Origin: Holophagales bacterium
Lineage (GTDB): Bacteria; Acidobacteriota; Thermoanaerobaculia; Multivoradales; JAGPDF01
Reading direction: 5' to 3'
Assembly (NCBI GenBank): GCA_016699405.1
Contig: CP064972.1
Coordinates: 1,581,501 to 1,645,500 of the forward strand
DNA: 64,000 nt
This document shows, in pieces, positions 18,010 through 26,638 of this stretch; the stretch's first letter is position 1, and every line of letters starts with the position of its first letter. Both the position numbers and the translations under genes were made by a program. Below the pieces are notes generated by a model. That model saw only the letters and a list, made by a program, of their open reading frames with translations, was not told the origin of the DNA and did no database searches.

Positions 18010-18563
18010 GGTCGCATCTCCTCGGCGAGCCAGGCGCGCGCTCGCTGCCAGTAGCGCTGCACCGAGCGCAGCGAGAGCTCGAGCGCGGCAGCCGTCTCCT
18101 CCTCGGTGTAGCCGGCGAAGACCCGGCACTCGACCACCTGGACGAGACGGGGGTCCAATTCAGCCAAACGCGAAAGCGCCTGCTCGACCGCCAGGACGCG
18201 CTCGGCTTCGGCCGCGGCGCCGACGAGGCTCTCGTCGAGCGTCTCCGGCATCTGCGGTCCGCCCCGCTTGGCGGCCGTGCGGCGGCGGGCGAAGTCGACC
18301 AACAGATGGCGCATGGCGCGCGCGCTGACGGCGTAGAAGTGCGGCAGGTCGGCGTAGCCGCCCGGGTGCCCGGCGAGCTTGAGGTAGGCCTCGTGGACGA
18401 GCGCCGTGGTGTTCCACGTCTCGCCGGCGCGCACCCGCGCGAGCTGGCGGTGGGCGATCCGGCGCAGCTCCGGGTAGAGCAACGGCAGCAGCGCGTCGAA
18501 GGCCGCTCGATCGCCTTTGGCCGAGGCGTGCAGGAGCTCGAGCATCTCGTCGCTGCGTTCCAT
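18006..18563 (-). CDS. ECF-subfamily RNA polymerase sigma factor (TIGR02999 type)
   Basis: The 185-residue protein starts MERSDEMLELLHASAKGD. Region 2 includes YPELRRIAHRQLARVR and TTALVHEAYLKLAG; region 4 includes the HTH segment GYTEEETAAALELSLRSVQRYWQRAR. This type is characteristic of Acidobacteria and Planctomycetes, where it usually sits next to a membrane Ser/Thr kinase rather than an anti-sigma factor. The stop overlaps the kinase start (TTGA), so the two are translationally coupled. No anti-sigma gene is adjacent, consistent with control by the kinase. Confidence 0.93.
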   Translation of the reverse strand: MERSDEMLELLHASAKGDRAAFDALLPLLYPELRRIAHRQLARVRAGETWNTTALVHEAYLKLAGHPGGYADLPHFYAVSARAMRHLLVDFARRRTAAKRGGPQMPETLDESLVGAAAEAERVLAVEQALSRLAELDPRLVQVVECRVFAGYTEEETAAALELSLRSVQRYWQRARAWLAEEMRP

Positions 18564-18782
18564 CGCATGGACTCCCAGGGTCCACCCTGCCTGCAAGGCC
18601 GACGGGCGGGCTTCGTCGAACGGATTCGGTGCGCGGATCCTAACGGACCTCGGGTGCGCCAAGACCCGACCGGTTCGAGACGAGTCGCGAGGCGCCGTTC
18701 CGCTGGCATTTCCACGCGGCGGCTGGAGGGCAGTGCCGAACCCTTGGACGGCGGCGTGTGGCGTGGAACAATACGTCCTCGC

Positions 18783-20405
18783 ATGCCCACACTCGAATGG
18801 ATCGGAAAGCGGGCGGTTGTCAACCACCACCGGGAGATCCCTTTCCGGCTGCTGAAATGCGACCCCGAGCTGTCGGTTGGCGACCCGGAGTCCGGGAATC
18901 TCCTCATCGAGGGTGACAATCTTCACGCGCTGAAGGCCTTGCTTCCCTACTACGCCGGCAAGGTCAAGTGCATCTACATCGACCCGCCCTACAACACGGG
19001 AAACGAGGGCTGGGTCTACAACGACAACGTCAACAGCCCCGAGATCCGCAAATGGCTCGGCGAAGTCGTCGGCCGCGAAGCCGAAGACCTCTCCCGCCAC
19101 GACAAGTGGCTGTGCATGATGTACCCGCGGCTGGCGCTGCTGTGGGAGTTTCTGACTCAAGACGGAGCTCTCTTCGTCAGTGTTGATGACTGCGAGGTCC
19201 AGCACCTGCGCAGCATTCTCGACGAGATCTTCGGGAAGAAGAACTTCGTGGCAACTGTGATCTGGCAGAAGGTGTACTCGCCGAAGAACTCAGCCCGGCA
19301 TTTCTCGGAAGATCACGACTATTTGGTGGTCTACGCCAAGGACGCTGAACGCTGGGCCCCGAATCTCCTGCCGCGAAGCGAGGAGCAAGATCGCCGGTAC
19401 AGGAACCTCGATGGTGATGCTCGGGGGCCATGGAAGACGAGCGATCTTTCTGCCCGGAACCCGTACAGCCGGGGCACCTACCCGATCACCTGCCCATCCG
19501 GCCGAGTTGTCGACGGGCCACCGCGTGGCATGTACTGGCGAGTGTCACGAGAAGAGTTTGATCGGCTTGATCGAGACAACCGAATCTGGTGGGGAAGGAA
19601 TCGCGATTCGATTCCGCAGATCAAGAGGTTTCTCAGCGAAGTGAAGCAAGGCGTCGTGCCTCAGACATTGTGGCGATACGAGGAGGTCGGACACACGCAA
19701 GAGGCCAAGCAAGAGTTGCTGGCGATTTGCGACTTCGATGACTCGGCATCGGTATTTGTGACTCCGAAGCCAACTCGACTGATCCGCCGCATTATCAATA
19801 TCGCGGGGGGAGACACAGCCCTCATTCTCGATTCCTTCGCGGGGACTGGCACAACAGGCCAGGCCGTCATGCAGTCCAACAAGACCGACAATGGTGTACG
19901 ACGGTTTATCTTGGTCGAACTTGACCAAGCAATATGCCGCGGAGTGGCGAGGCAGCGGCTGAAGAATGTCGTCGATGGGTACTCGAGTCGACGTCTTGGT
20001 ACAGGAGAGGGGATTCAGGGTCTTGGTGGTGGATTTCGATACTGCCGCCTCGGCGAGGCACTATTCGACGAAGCTGGGCGAATCAACGAGCGCGTCACGT
20101 TTCCCGACCTGGCCGCACACGTGTTTTTCAGTGAGACGGGGACACCGATCTCCAGGCGAGACTCGGGCTGCACCCCTCTGCTCGGTGTGCACCAGGGGCG
20201 GGCGATCTACCTTCTGTTCAACGGCATTCTCGGTGACCTAAGGCCGGTTGGTGGCAATGTGCTGACTCGGGATGTGCTGGCGGCTCTCCCGGAGCACGAT
20301 GGTCCGCGGGTAATCTATGGCGAGTCCAGCCGTCTTTCACGCGATCGCCTGGCGCGTGAGGGCATTGTCTTCAAACAGGTTCCCTACGAGATTCGCGTGG
20401 GCTGA
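18783..20405 (+). CDS. site-specific DNA methyltransferase (type III Mod-like, beta class)
   Basis: The 540-residue protein starts MPTLEWIGKR at ATG 18783; the frame extends upstream over the antisense sigma gene but without supporting content. DPPY (residues 67-70) precedes FAGTGTT (about 352-358), the beta-class order typical of Mod subunits that make N6-methyladenine. The target-recognition region lies between the two motifs. Its stop overlaps the toxin ATG (TGATG). The 19.2-20.4 kb part looks visibly less GC-rich than the neighbours, suggesting horizontal acquisition. It is the first gene of a mod - toxin - antitoxin - res operon. Confidence 0.92.
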   Translation: MPTLEWIGKRAVVNHHREIPFRLLKCDPELSVGDPESGNLLIEGDNLHALKALLPYYAGKVKCIYIDPPYNTGNEGWVYNDNVNSPEIRKWLGEVVGREAEDLSRHDKWLCMMYPRLALLWEFLTQDGALFVSVDDCEVQHLRSILDEIFGKKNFVATVIWQKVYSPKNSARHFSEDHDYLVVYAKDAERWAPNLLPRSEEQDRRYRNLDGDARGPWKTSDLSARNPYSRGTYPITCPSGRVVDGPPRGMYWRVSREEFDRLDRDNRIWWGRNRDSIPQIKRFLSEVKQGVVPQTLWRYEEVGHTQEAKQELLAICDFDDSASVFVTPKPTRLIRRIINIAGGDTALILDSFAGTGTTGQAVMQSNKTDNGVRRFILVELDQAICRGVARQRLKNVVDGYSSRRLGTGEGIQGLGGGFRYCRLGEALFDEAGRINERVTFPDLAAHVFFSETGTPISRRDSGCTPLLGVHQGRAIYLLFNGILGDLRPVGGNVLTRDVLAALPEHDGPRVIYGESSRLSRDRLAREGIVFKQVPYEIRVG

Positions 20406-20656
20406 TGCGCTATCGGGTCGAGATCCTGTCAACAGCCCGGCGCGATCTCCGCGACCTTCCTCTGCGCGACGCCGAGCGGGTCCTCGCCCGGCTGGAGCAG
20501 CTGAGGGAGGGCTTTGCCGGCGATGTTCGGAAGCTCCAGGGTTTCACGGTCGGGTATCGGCTGCGGGTCGGGGACTATCGGGTACTATTCGATCTCGACG
20601 GCGACAGGATTCTGGTTCTGAGGATTCGAAACCGCCGGGAAGCCTATGAACGGTAG
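20405..20656 (+). CDS. RelE/ParE-family toxin
   Basis: The 83-residue protein MRYRVEILSTARRDLRDLP... has the RelE/ParE fold signature: an N-terminal strand followed by a helix pair, then KLQGFTVGYRLRVGDYRVLFD and a C-terminal RIRNRREAYER. RelE toxins cleave mRNA on the ribosome. It starts inside the stop codon of the methyltransferase (TGATG), so it should be translated only with it. The antitoxin follows, the reverse of the classical relBE order. Confidence 0.88.
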   Translation: MRYRVEILSTARRDLRDLPLRDAERVLARLEQLREGFAGDVRKLQGFTVGYRLRVGDYRVLFDLDGDRILVLRIRNRREAYER

Positions 20657-20666
20657 GGAACTGGTC

Positions 20667-20879
20667 ATGGTCGACGTTCATCCTCAATACCTCGAGAAAG
20701 ACGGTGAGAAGCAGTTCGTCGTGCTTCCCTATTTCGAGTTCCGCGCCATCGAGGAGCGGCTCGATGAGCTCGAAGATCTTGTCGCTCTCTTCCGCGCCCG
20801 CGAAGAGAATCAGGGGAAGCGGTCGTACTCCATCGACGAAGTGCGCGAGGAGCTCGGACTCCCGCGCTCGGAAGGCTGA
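20667..20879 (+). CDS. Phd/RelB-like antitoxin of the embedded toxin-antitoxin pair
   Basis: The 70-residue protein MVDVHPQYLEKDGEKQF... resembles antitoxins that follow RelE toxins: a short strand-rich N terminus (VVLPYFEFRAIEERLDELEDL) and a charged helical C terminus. ATG 20667 is preferred because AGGGAA lies 6 bases upstream; ATG 20646, inside the toxin gene, would add 7 residues. It presumably neutralises the toxin and may repress the operon. Its stop is in the same frame as, and just upstream of, the helicase-nuclease frame. Confidence 0.78.
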   Translation: MVDVHPQYLEKDGEKQFVVLPYFEFRAIEERLDELEDLVALFRAREENQGKRSYSIDEVREELGLPRSEG

Positions 20880-20900
20880 TTTCCGCCTCGGGGGGCCACT

Positions 20901-23552
20901 CTGTTCGCCCTCAAGCCCTACCAGGAGCGCGCTCTCGCTGCGCTGACGAACTACCTGCGAGAGGCGCGTCACCAGGGTGCTCGCCGCGCATTCATCCTGC
21001 GGACCGATCGGCCCTACCTCTCGGTGCCCGACCTGCCGGATCTTCCCTACGTCTGTCTGCGATTGCCGACCGGTGGTGGCAAGACGCTGCTCGCGAGCTA
21101 CGCGGTCGGCTTGGTTACGCGGGAGTTTCTCGCGGTCGAGCACGCGGTCTGTCTCTGGCTGGTGCCTTCGAACGCCATCCGTGAACAGACTCTGGCGGCG
21201 CTCCGCGACCGCGCGCACCCCTATCGCCAAGCCCTCGAACAGGTAGTGTCGGGCCCCGTGCGTGTCGTTGACCTCTCCGAAGCGCTCTACCTTCAACGCG
21301 CGGTTCTCGGTGGCGAGACGGTGGTGATCGTCGCCACGCTTGCCGCTCTCCGCGTCCAGGACGTCGACGGCCGCAAGATCTACGAATCGTCGGGAGCGCT
21401 CGAACACCATTTTTCTGGGCTTGGACCCGAGCAGACGGCGCTGCTGGAACGCGAGGCGGACGGAACCCACGCCTTCTCGCTCGCCAACGTGCTTCGGCTG
21501 CGCCGCCCGATCGTCATCATGGACGAGGCGCACAACGCGCGGACTCCGCTCTCGTTCGCAACGCTGGCGCGGTTTGCGCCATCCGTCGTGGTCGAGATGA
21601 CCGCCACACCCGAGACCACCAATCGTCCGGACCAGGGTTACTTCGCGAGCAACGTACTCCACCACGTCTCCGCCCTGGAGCTCAAGGTTGCAGAGATGGT
21701 CAAGCTGCCGATCGAGCTGGTCACGCATGCAGATTGGCAGGAGGTCTTGGGCGACGCCCTCGCGAAGCGGCGAGAGCTCGAGACCCTGGCTGCCGCCGAG
21801 CAGGCCGAGACCGGCGAGCACATCCGTCCGATCCTGCTGTTGCAGGCGCAGCCGCGAAGCGCGCAGCACGAGTCGTTGACGGTCGAGATGCTCAAGGGAG
21901 CACTGATCGATCAGTACCGCGTTCCACCGGAGCAGATCGCGGTGGAGGCCTACCAGACGCACGAGCTCGACGGCGTCGATTTGATGAGCCCTGCATGCCC
22001 GATACGGGTCGTGCTGACGGTGCAGAAGCTCCGCGAGGGGTGGGACTGCCCATGGGCCTCGGTGCTGTGCTCGGTAGCCGAGCAGTCCTCGGCGACGGCG
22101 GTCGAGCAGATCCTCGGCCGGATCCTTCGACTGCCCCGCGCGCAGCGAAAGCGGCAGCCGCAACTGAATCGAGCCTTCGCCTTCGTGGCCTCGCCGAGCT
22201 TCGCCGAGGCGGCGCGTTCGCTGCGCGACGCGCTGGTCGAGAACGGCTTTCAGCGGCTCGAGGCCGAAGACCTGGTGCAAGCGGGAGCTACGGCGCAACC
22301 CCAAGGTGAGCTTCCCTTGTTCAGGACCTGGCGAGAACCTGTTCCGGCCCCGCCGCGGCTCGAGAGCCTGGCTCCAGCCCTGCGCGAGCGTGTTCGGTTC
22401 GAGGACGATCGTTCCGAGCTGGTGATCGAGGGCTCTCTTGCCGAAGCCGAAGAGCGCGAGCTCTTGGCCTGCGCCGACGAGCCCGCAACGAAGGCGGCGA
22501 TCCGGCGCCTGGCGGCGAGGTCCCGGGGCGAGACGACGGAGCCTGCGAGGGCGCCGTTCGCGCCGCTTCGCGTGCCCCGCCTGGCGATCGAGCTCGATGG
22601 CCAGGTCGAGTTGTTCGACGAACAGCACTTCCTCGACGAGGGCTGGTCGTTGGCGGGTGCGGACCCGTACCTGAGTGAAACGGAGTTCCCGACTCGGCGG
22701 GCTCCGGCCGAAGCGGGTGAGATCGACATCCAGGAGGAGTCGGGGCAGGCCGCGGTCGTCTTCTATAACGAGGACCTCGAGCGCCAGCTCGCCCTGCTTG
22801 CGCCGGAGCCGGGGTGGAGCGAACCCGGTCTCGCGAACTGGATCGACCGACAGCTTCACCATCCGGACTTGGGGATACACGAAGTTTCGGAGTACCTGCT
22901 CCGGACGCTCGAGAACCTGACACGGGTGCGAGGGCTCACGATCGGCGACCTCGCTCGACACCGATTCCGCCTTCGGCGAGCGATGGAGAGGAAACTCGGA
23001 GAGCTTCGCGACGATGCACGCGCCAACTGCTTGCAGCAGTGCCTCTTCGGGTCGGGTGGGCACCGAGTGCGAACGACGAGTGAGGTCGAGATGGTCTTCG
23101 ACCCCGATCGCTATGCTCCGAGCTGGATGTGCGAGGGCTATTCGTTCAGGAAGCACCTGTTTCGACGAGTGGGCGAGTTGAAGTCGGAGGGTGAGGAGTT
23201 TGACTGTGCCTGCACCCTCGACCGTGCCGCGGGTGTGGAGACCTGGGTTCGGAACCTTGCCGGGCCGGGGCGCGACCGCGAGGAGACCTCCTTCTGGCTG
23301 CAGACTCCGTGGGGGAAGTTCTATCCGGACTTCGTGGCGCGTCTGACGAGCGGCAAAGTCCTGGTTGTCGAGTACAAGGGCGAGCCTTGGGAGAACCTCG
23401 AGGCAGAGCAGGCGAAGCGGCGCGTCGGTGAGCTGTGGGCGGAGAGAAGCGGGGGAAGCTGCGTGTTCGTGTGGGTCGCGCGGCGTTCGTGGGACGTCCT
23501 GCTCGATGCGATTCGAGCCGCGACGGCGGCTGTCGGGCCGGCGTCGAATTAG
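20901..23552 (+). CDS. type III restriction-like helicase-nuclease (Res)
   Basis: This superfamily 2 helicase carries a C-terminal nuclease. The first ATG/GTG/TTG start in frame is GTG 21024 (842 residues), but it would remove the N-terminal LKPYQERALAALTNYLREA, a motif such proteins retain, so I place the start at CTG 20901 behind a G-run (883 residues). Motifs: PTGGGKT (about 56), MDEAH (about 208), MTATP, REGWDCP and ILGRILRLPRA. The nuclease signature is PDF...VVEYKG (about 809-829), a PD-(D/E)xK pattern. It cleaves unmethylated DNA together with Mod. Confidence 0.88.
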   Translation: MFALKPYQERALAALTNYLREARHQGARRAFILRTDRPYLSVPDLPDLPYVCLRLPTGGGKTLLASYAVGLVTREFLAVEHAVCLWLVPSNAIREQTLAALRDRAHPYRQALEQVVSGPVRVVDLSEALYLQRAVLGGETVVIVATLAALRVQDVDGRKIYESSGALEHHFSGLGPEQTALLEREADGTHAFSLANVLRLRRPIVIMDEAHNARTPLSFATLARFAPSVVVEMTATPETTNRPDQGYFASNVLHHVSALELKVAEMVKLPIELVTHADWQEVLGDALAKRRELETLAAAEQAETGEHIRPILLLQAQPRSAQHESLTVEMLKGALIDQYRVPPEQIAVEAYQTHELDGVDLMSPACPIRVVLTVQKLREGWDCPWASVLCSVAEQSSATAVEQILGRILRLPRAQRKRQPQLNRAFAFVASPSFAEAARSLRDALVENGFQRLEAEDLVQAGATAQPQGELPLFRTWREPVPAPPRLESLAPALRERVRFEDDRSELVIEGSLAEAEERELLACADEPATKAAIRRLAARSRGETTEPARAPFAPLRVPRLAIELDGQVELFDEQHFLDEGWSLAGADPYLSETEFPTRRAPAEAGEIDIQEESGQAAVVFYNEDLERQLALLAPEPGWSEPGLANWIDRQLHHPDLGIHEVSEYLLRTLENLTRVRGLTIGDLARHRFRLRRAMERKLGELRDDARANCLQQCLFGSGGHRVRTTSEVEMVFDPDRYAPSWMCEGYSFRKHLFRRVGELKSEGEEFDCACTLDRAAGVETWVRNLAGPGRDREETSFWLQTPWGKFYPDFVARLTSGKVLVVEYKGEPWENLEAEQAKRRVGELWAERSGGSCVFVWVARRSWDVLLDAIRAATAAVGPASN

Positions 23553-23562
23553 GGGAGGGCTC

Positions 23563-25227
23563 GTGGCCGTCATCGAAACCACGCTCAAGCGGGACGCGCT
23601 GTTCGATCAGCGGGCGGCGCACTGGCGCGGGCGGGTGGCCGCGCTGGGTGAGGAGGCGTCACGGCTCGCCCTCGGTGGCGGCGAGAGGGCGCTCGCGCGG
23701 CAGCGCGAACAGGGCAAGCTCTCGGCGCGCGAACGTGTCGCCGGGCTCTGCGATCCGGATGCACCCTGGCTCGAGCTCGGGCTCTGGGCGGCGTGGGGAA
23801 TGTACGGCGAGTGGGGCGGCGCACCCGGGGCGGGTGTGGTCGCCGGCATCGGTCGGATCCACGGCCGCGAGGTGGTCGTCGTCGCCGACGATCCGACGGT
23901 GAAGGCCGGGGCGAAGTTCCCGCTCGGCATCAAGAAGGTGCTGCGCGCCCAGGAGATCGCCCTCGACAACCGCCTGCCGATCGTCTACCTCGTCGACTCG
24001 GCCGGCGTCTTCCTGCCGATGCAGGACGAGATCTTCCCTGACCGCGAGCACTACGGCCGGATCTTCTACAACAACGCGCGACTCTCGGCCGCCGGCGTCT
24101 TCCAGATGTCGGCGATCCTCGGCTCCTGCGTCGCCGGCGGCGCCTATCTGCCGATCATGAGCGACGAGTCGCACATCGTCGAAGGCACCGGCTCGATCTT
24201 CCTCGCCGGCTCGCATCTGGTGAAGGCGGCGATCGGCGAGGTGATCGAGAACGAGGAGCTCGGCGGCGCCATCGTGCAGTGCGACATCTCGGGCGTCGTC
24301 GACCACCGCCATCCCGACGACGCCTCCTGCCTCGCCAAGATGCGCAGCCAGTTCGCGCAGCTCGCCGCGGGGGGGCGCGCGCCGTTCGCGCGGCGCGAGA
24401 GCCGCGAGCCGCTCTATCCGGCCGAGGAGCTCTACGGGCTCCTGCCGATCGAGCGCAACAAGCCGTACGACGCTCACGAATTGATCGCCCGTCTGCTCGA
24501 CGGGAGCGACTTCGACGAGTTCAAGGAGACCTACGGGCAGACGCTGGTCTGCGGCACCGGCTGGATCGACGGCTGGGCGGTCGGCGTGGTGGCGAATCAG
24601 CGGCTGATCGTCCACCGCAAGACGGGCACCAAGGCGGGCGAGAAGGAGCTGCAGATCGGCGGGGTGATCTACAGCGACTCGGCCGACAAGGCGGCGCGCT
24701 TCGTCGAGATCTGCAACCAGAAGGGGATCCCGCTGCTCTTCCTGCAGGACGTCACCGGCTTCATGGTCGGCTCGCGCGCCGAGCGCGGCGGGATCATCAA
24801 GGACGGCGCGAAGCTGGTCAACGCGGTGGCCAACTCGGTCGTCCCGAAGATCACCCTCTTCGTCGGCAACTCCTACGGCGCCGGCAACTACGCGATGTGC
24901 GGCAAGGCCTATGGCGCACGCTTCCACTTCGCCTGGCCGAGCGCCTCGATCGCGGTGATGGGCGGCGAGCAGGCGAGCCGCACGCTGCTCGGCATCCAGC
25001 TCAAGAACCGCGGCGCCGACGTGTCGGAAGACGAGAAGCGCGAGCTGCTCTCCTCGATCCAGGCGCGCTACGAAGCGGCGATGGACCCGCGCTACGCAGC
25101 CTCGCGTCTCTGGGTCGACGCGATCGTCGACCCGCTCGCCACCCGCACGGCGATCTCTCGCGCCCTCGCCTGCGCGGCGTGCAACCCGGAGCTGCCGCCG
25201 TTTCGCACCGGGGTGTTGCAGACCTGA
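23563..25227 (+). CDS. acyl-CoA carboxylase beta subunit, probably methylcrotonyl-CoA carboxylase
   Basis: This is a biotin-dependent carboxyltransferase subunit acting in leucine/isovalerate or branched acyl-CoA catabolism. The 554-residue protein starts at GTG behind AGGGGAGGG. It has two crotonase-like carboxyltransferase domains, with YGRIFYNNARLSAAG in the N half and LQDVTGFMVG, GNSYGAGNYAMCG and AWPSASIAVMGGEQ in the C half. These match methylcrotonyl-CoA carboxylase beta best, although propionyl- or geranyl-CoA carboxylase subunits are close. No biotin carboxylase (alpha) subunit is adjacent, so it must be encoded elsewhere. Confidence 0.88.
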   Translation: MAVIETTLKRDALFDQRAAHWRGRVAALGEEASRLALGGGERALARQREQGKLSARERVAGLCDPDAPWLELGLWAAWGMYGEWGGAPGAGVVAGIGRIHGREVVVVADDPTVKAGAKFPLGIKKVLRAQEIALDNRLPIVYLVDSAGVFLPMQDEIFPDREHYGRIFYNNARLSAAGVFQMSAILGSCVAGGAYLPIMSDESHIVEGTGSIFLAGSHLVKAAIGEVIENEELGGAIVQCDISGVVDHRHPDDASCLAKMRSQFAQLAAGGRAPFARRESREPLYPAEELYGLLPIERNKPYDAHELIARLLDGSDFDEFKETYGQTLVCGTGWIDGWAVGVVANQRLIVHRKTGTKAGEKELQIGGVIYSDSADKAARFVEICNQKGIPLLFLQDVTGFMVGSRAERGGIIKDGAKLVNAVANSVVPKITLFVGNSYGAGNYAMCGKAYGARFHFAWPSASIAVMGGEQASRTLLGIQLKNRGADVSEDEKRELLSSIQARYEAAMDPRYAASRLWVDAIVDPLATRTAISRALACAACNPELPPFRTGVLQT

Positions 25228-25315
25228 GGGGCGGCGACGAGATCGAACGCCTCGCGCCGAGCGCGGGTGGCCACGACCGACGGCTCGCGTCACCCGTCGG
25301 AGAAGGGAGAATTGC

Positions 25316-25777
25316 ATGAAGACCGACGACCAGATTGGACAGTACCTGGCTGCGCAGCCGGAGCCCAAGCGACGCGACTTGGCGGAGCTGCACCGCATCG
25401 TTCTCGAGCTGATGCCGGGGTGCAAGCTGTGGTACCTCGACGGCAAGGACGAAAGCGGCAAGGTGGTGTCGAATCCGAACATCGGCTATGGAAGCCGGAC
25501 TTCGAGGAATGCCGACGGAAAGAGCCGCGAGTTCTACCAGGTCGGGATCAGCGCGAACACGACGGGGATCTCCGTCTACATCCTCGGGATCAGCGACAAG
25601 AAGTACCTCAGCCAGACCTTCGGAGAGAGCATCGGCAAGGCGAAGGTCACGGGGTACTGCATCAAGTTCCGGAAGCTCGGAGAGGTGAACGTCGAGGTGC
25701 TGAAAGAGGCGATCCGACGGGGATTCGCGAGTCCGTCGGAGGTGAGCACGAGCCCGGCGGACAACGAAGGGAAGTGA
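25316..25777 (+). CDS. DUF1801 domain protein
   Basis: The 153-residue protein MKTDDQIGQYLAAQPEPKR... resembles DUF1801: an N-terminal helix pair (AAQPEPKRRDLAELHRIVLEL), then strands and IKFRKLGEVNVEVLKEAIRRGF. The family is small, soluble and uncharacterised. A second DUF1801 protein is at 35528. The RBS GAAGGGAG lies upstream. The terminal 15 residues are polar and probably disordered. Confidence 0.8.
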   Translation: MKTDDQIGQYLAAQPEPKRRDLAELHRIVLELMPGCKLWYLDGKDESGKVVSNPNIGYGSRTSRNADGKSREFYQVGISANTTGISVYILGISDKKYLSQTFGESIGKAKVTGYCIKFRKLGEVNVEVLKEAIRRGFASPSEVSTSPADNEGK

Positions 25778-25931
25778 ACGACCTGAGCCCGCGGAGGGAA
25801 GACGGCGGCGCCGACCTGATCGGCGGCGGCGCCCGGTGGGGCAGCGCAGGAGTCCAGGTGCGGCGCACCGTCGGCGAGCCGGACAGTTTCGGAGGCAAGC
25901 TCCGCGGCCACGTCACGGTGGGAGGGAAGCG

Positions 25932-26528
25932 ATGACCAGCACGAGCTCTCGCGTGACGGTTCACATGGCGGCGAGCCTCGACGGCTACGTCGCGCGACGA
26001 GACGGTCGCGTCGACTGGCTCGAGACTGTGGACGAATTCGACGGCGGACGCACGATGGATCCGGCGTTCGTCGGCGAGCTCCTGCGGTCGATCGAGTGCT
26101 ACGTCATGGGATCTCGAACCTACGAAACCGCATTGAGGTTCGAGGCGCAGGGGCTGGGATGGTCGTACGGCGACAAGCCGACCGTCGTCCTCACGAGTCG
26201 GAGACTTCCCGTGACGCGGGAGAGTGTCGAGCTCTATTCGGGAGATCTGGCCGAGCTCGTGAACGGGCGCCTGCGGCCGGCGTTCCGATCGATCTGGATC
26301 GTCGGCGGCAGCATCGTCGCCGCCGAATGTCTCCGCCTCGGCCTGGCCGACGAGCTTCGCTACTCCATCCTCCCGATCTTGATCGGCGACGGCATTCCGT
26401 TCTTCGACCGCCTCGATCGGGATGTCGCTTTGCACCTGACCGAGGTCGAAGCGTACAAGAACGGCATGGTGGAGCTGCGATACGAGGTGGGCGCCAGTCG
26501 CTCGGGCCGCGAGCGATCCGACGTCTGA
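25932..26528 (+). CDS. dihydrofolate reductase / RibD C-terminal family protein
   Basis: The 198-residue protein starts MTSTSSRVTVHMAASLDG behind GGAGGGAAG. The N-terminal VHMAASLDGYVARRDGRVDWL and the central ECYVMGSRTYE are the family's NADPH-binding landmarks, and IWIVGGSIVAAECL is its late Gly-Gly motif. Such YwjB/YyaP-type proteins are NADPH-dependent reductases of unknown substrate, distinct from folate-pathway FolA. The gene is convergent with the repeat-protein gene. Confidence 0.85.
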   Translation: MTSTSSRVTVHMAASLDGYVARRDGRVDWLETVDEFDGGRTMDPAFVGELLRSIECYVMGSRTYETALRFEAQGLGWSYGDKPTVVLTSRRLPVTRESVELYSGDLAELVNGRLRPAFRSIWIVGGSIVAAECLRLGLADELRYSILPILIGDGIPFFDRLDRDVALHLTEVEAYKNGMVELRYEVGASRSGRERSDV

Positions 26529-26638
26529 CTTCTGGTGCGGAAGCACACCCGGACGTCACCGAGGTGCAGGCTCCTTTGGCGGCGGGGCTTCTCGCGCGGC
26601 TGGGTCGTGCGCGGCCTTCGCCGAGGCTCCGCCCGTTC

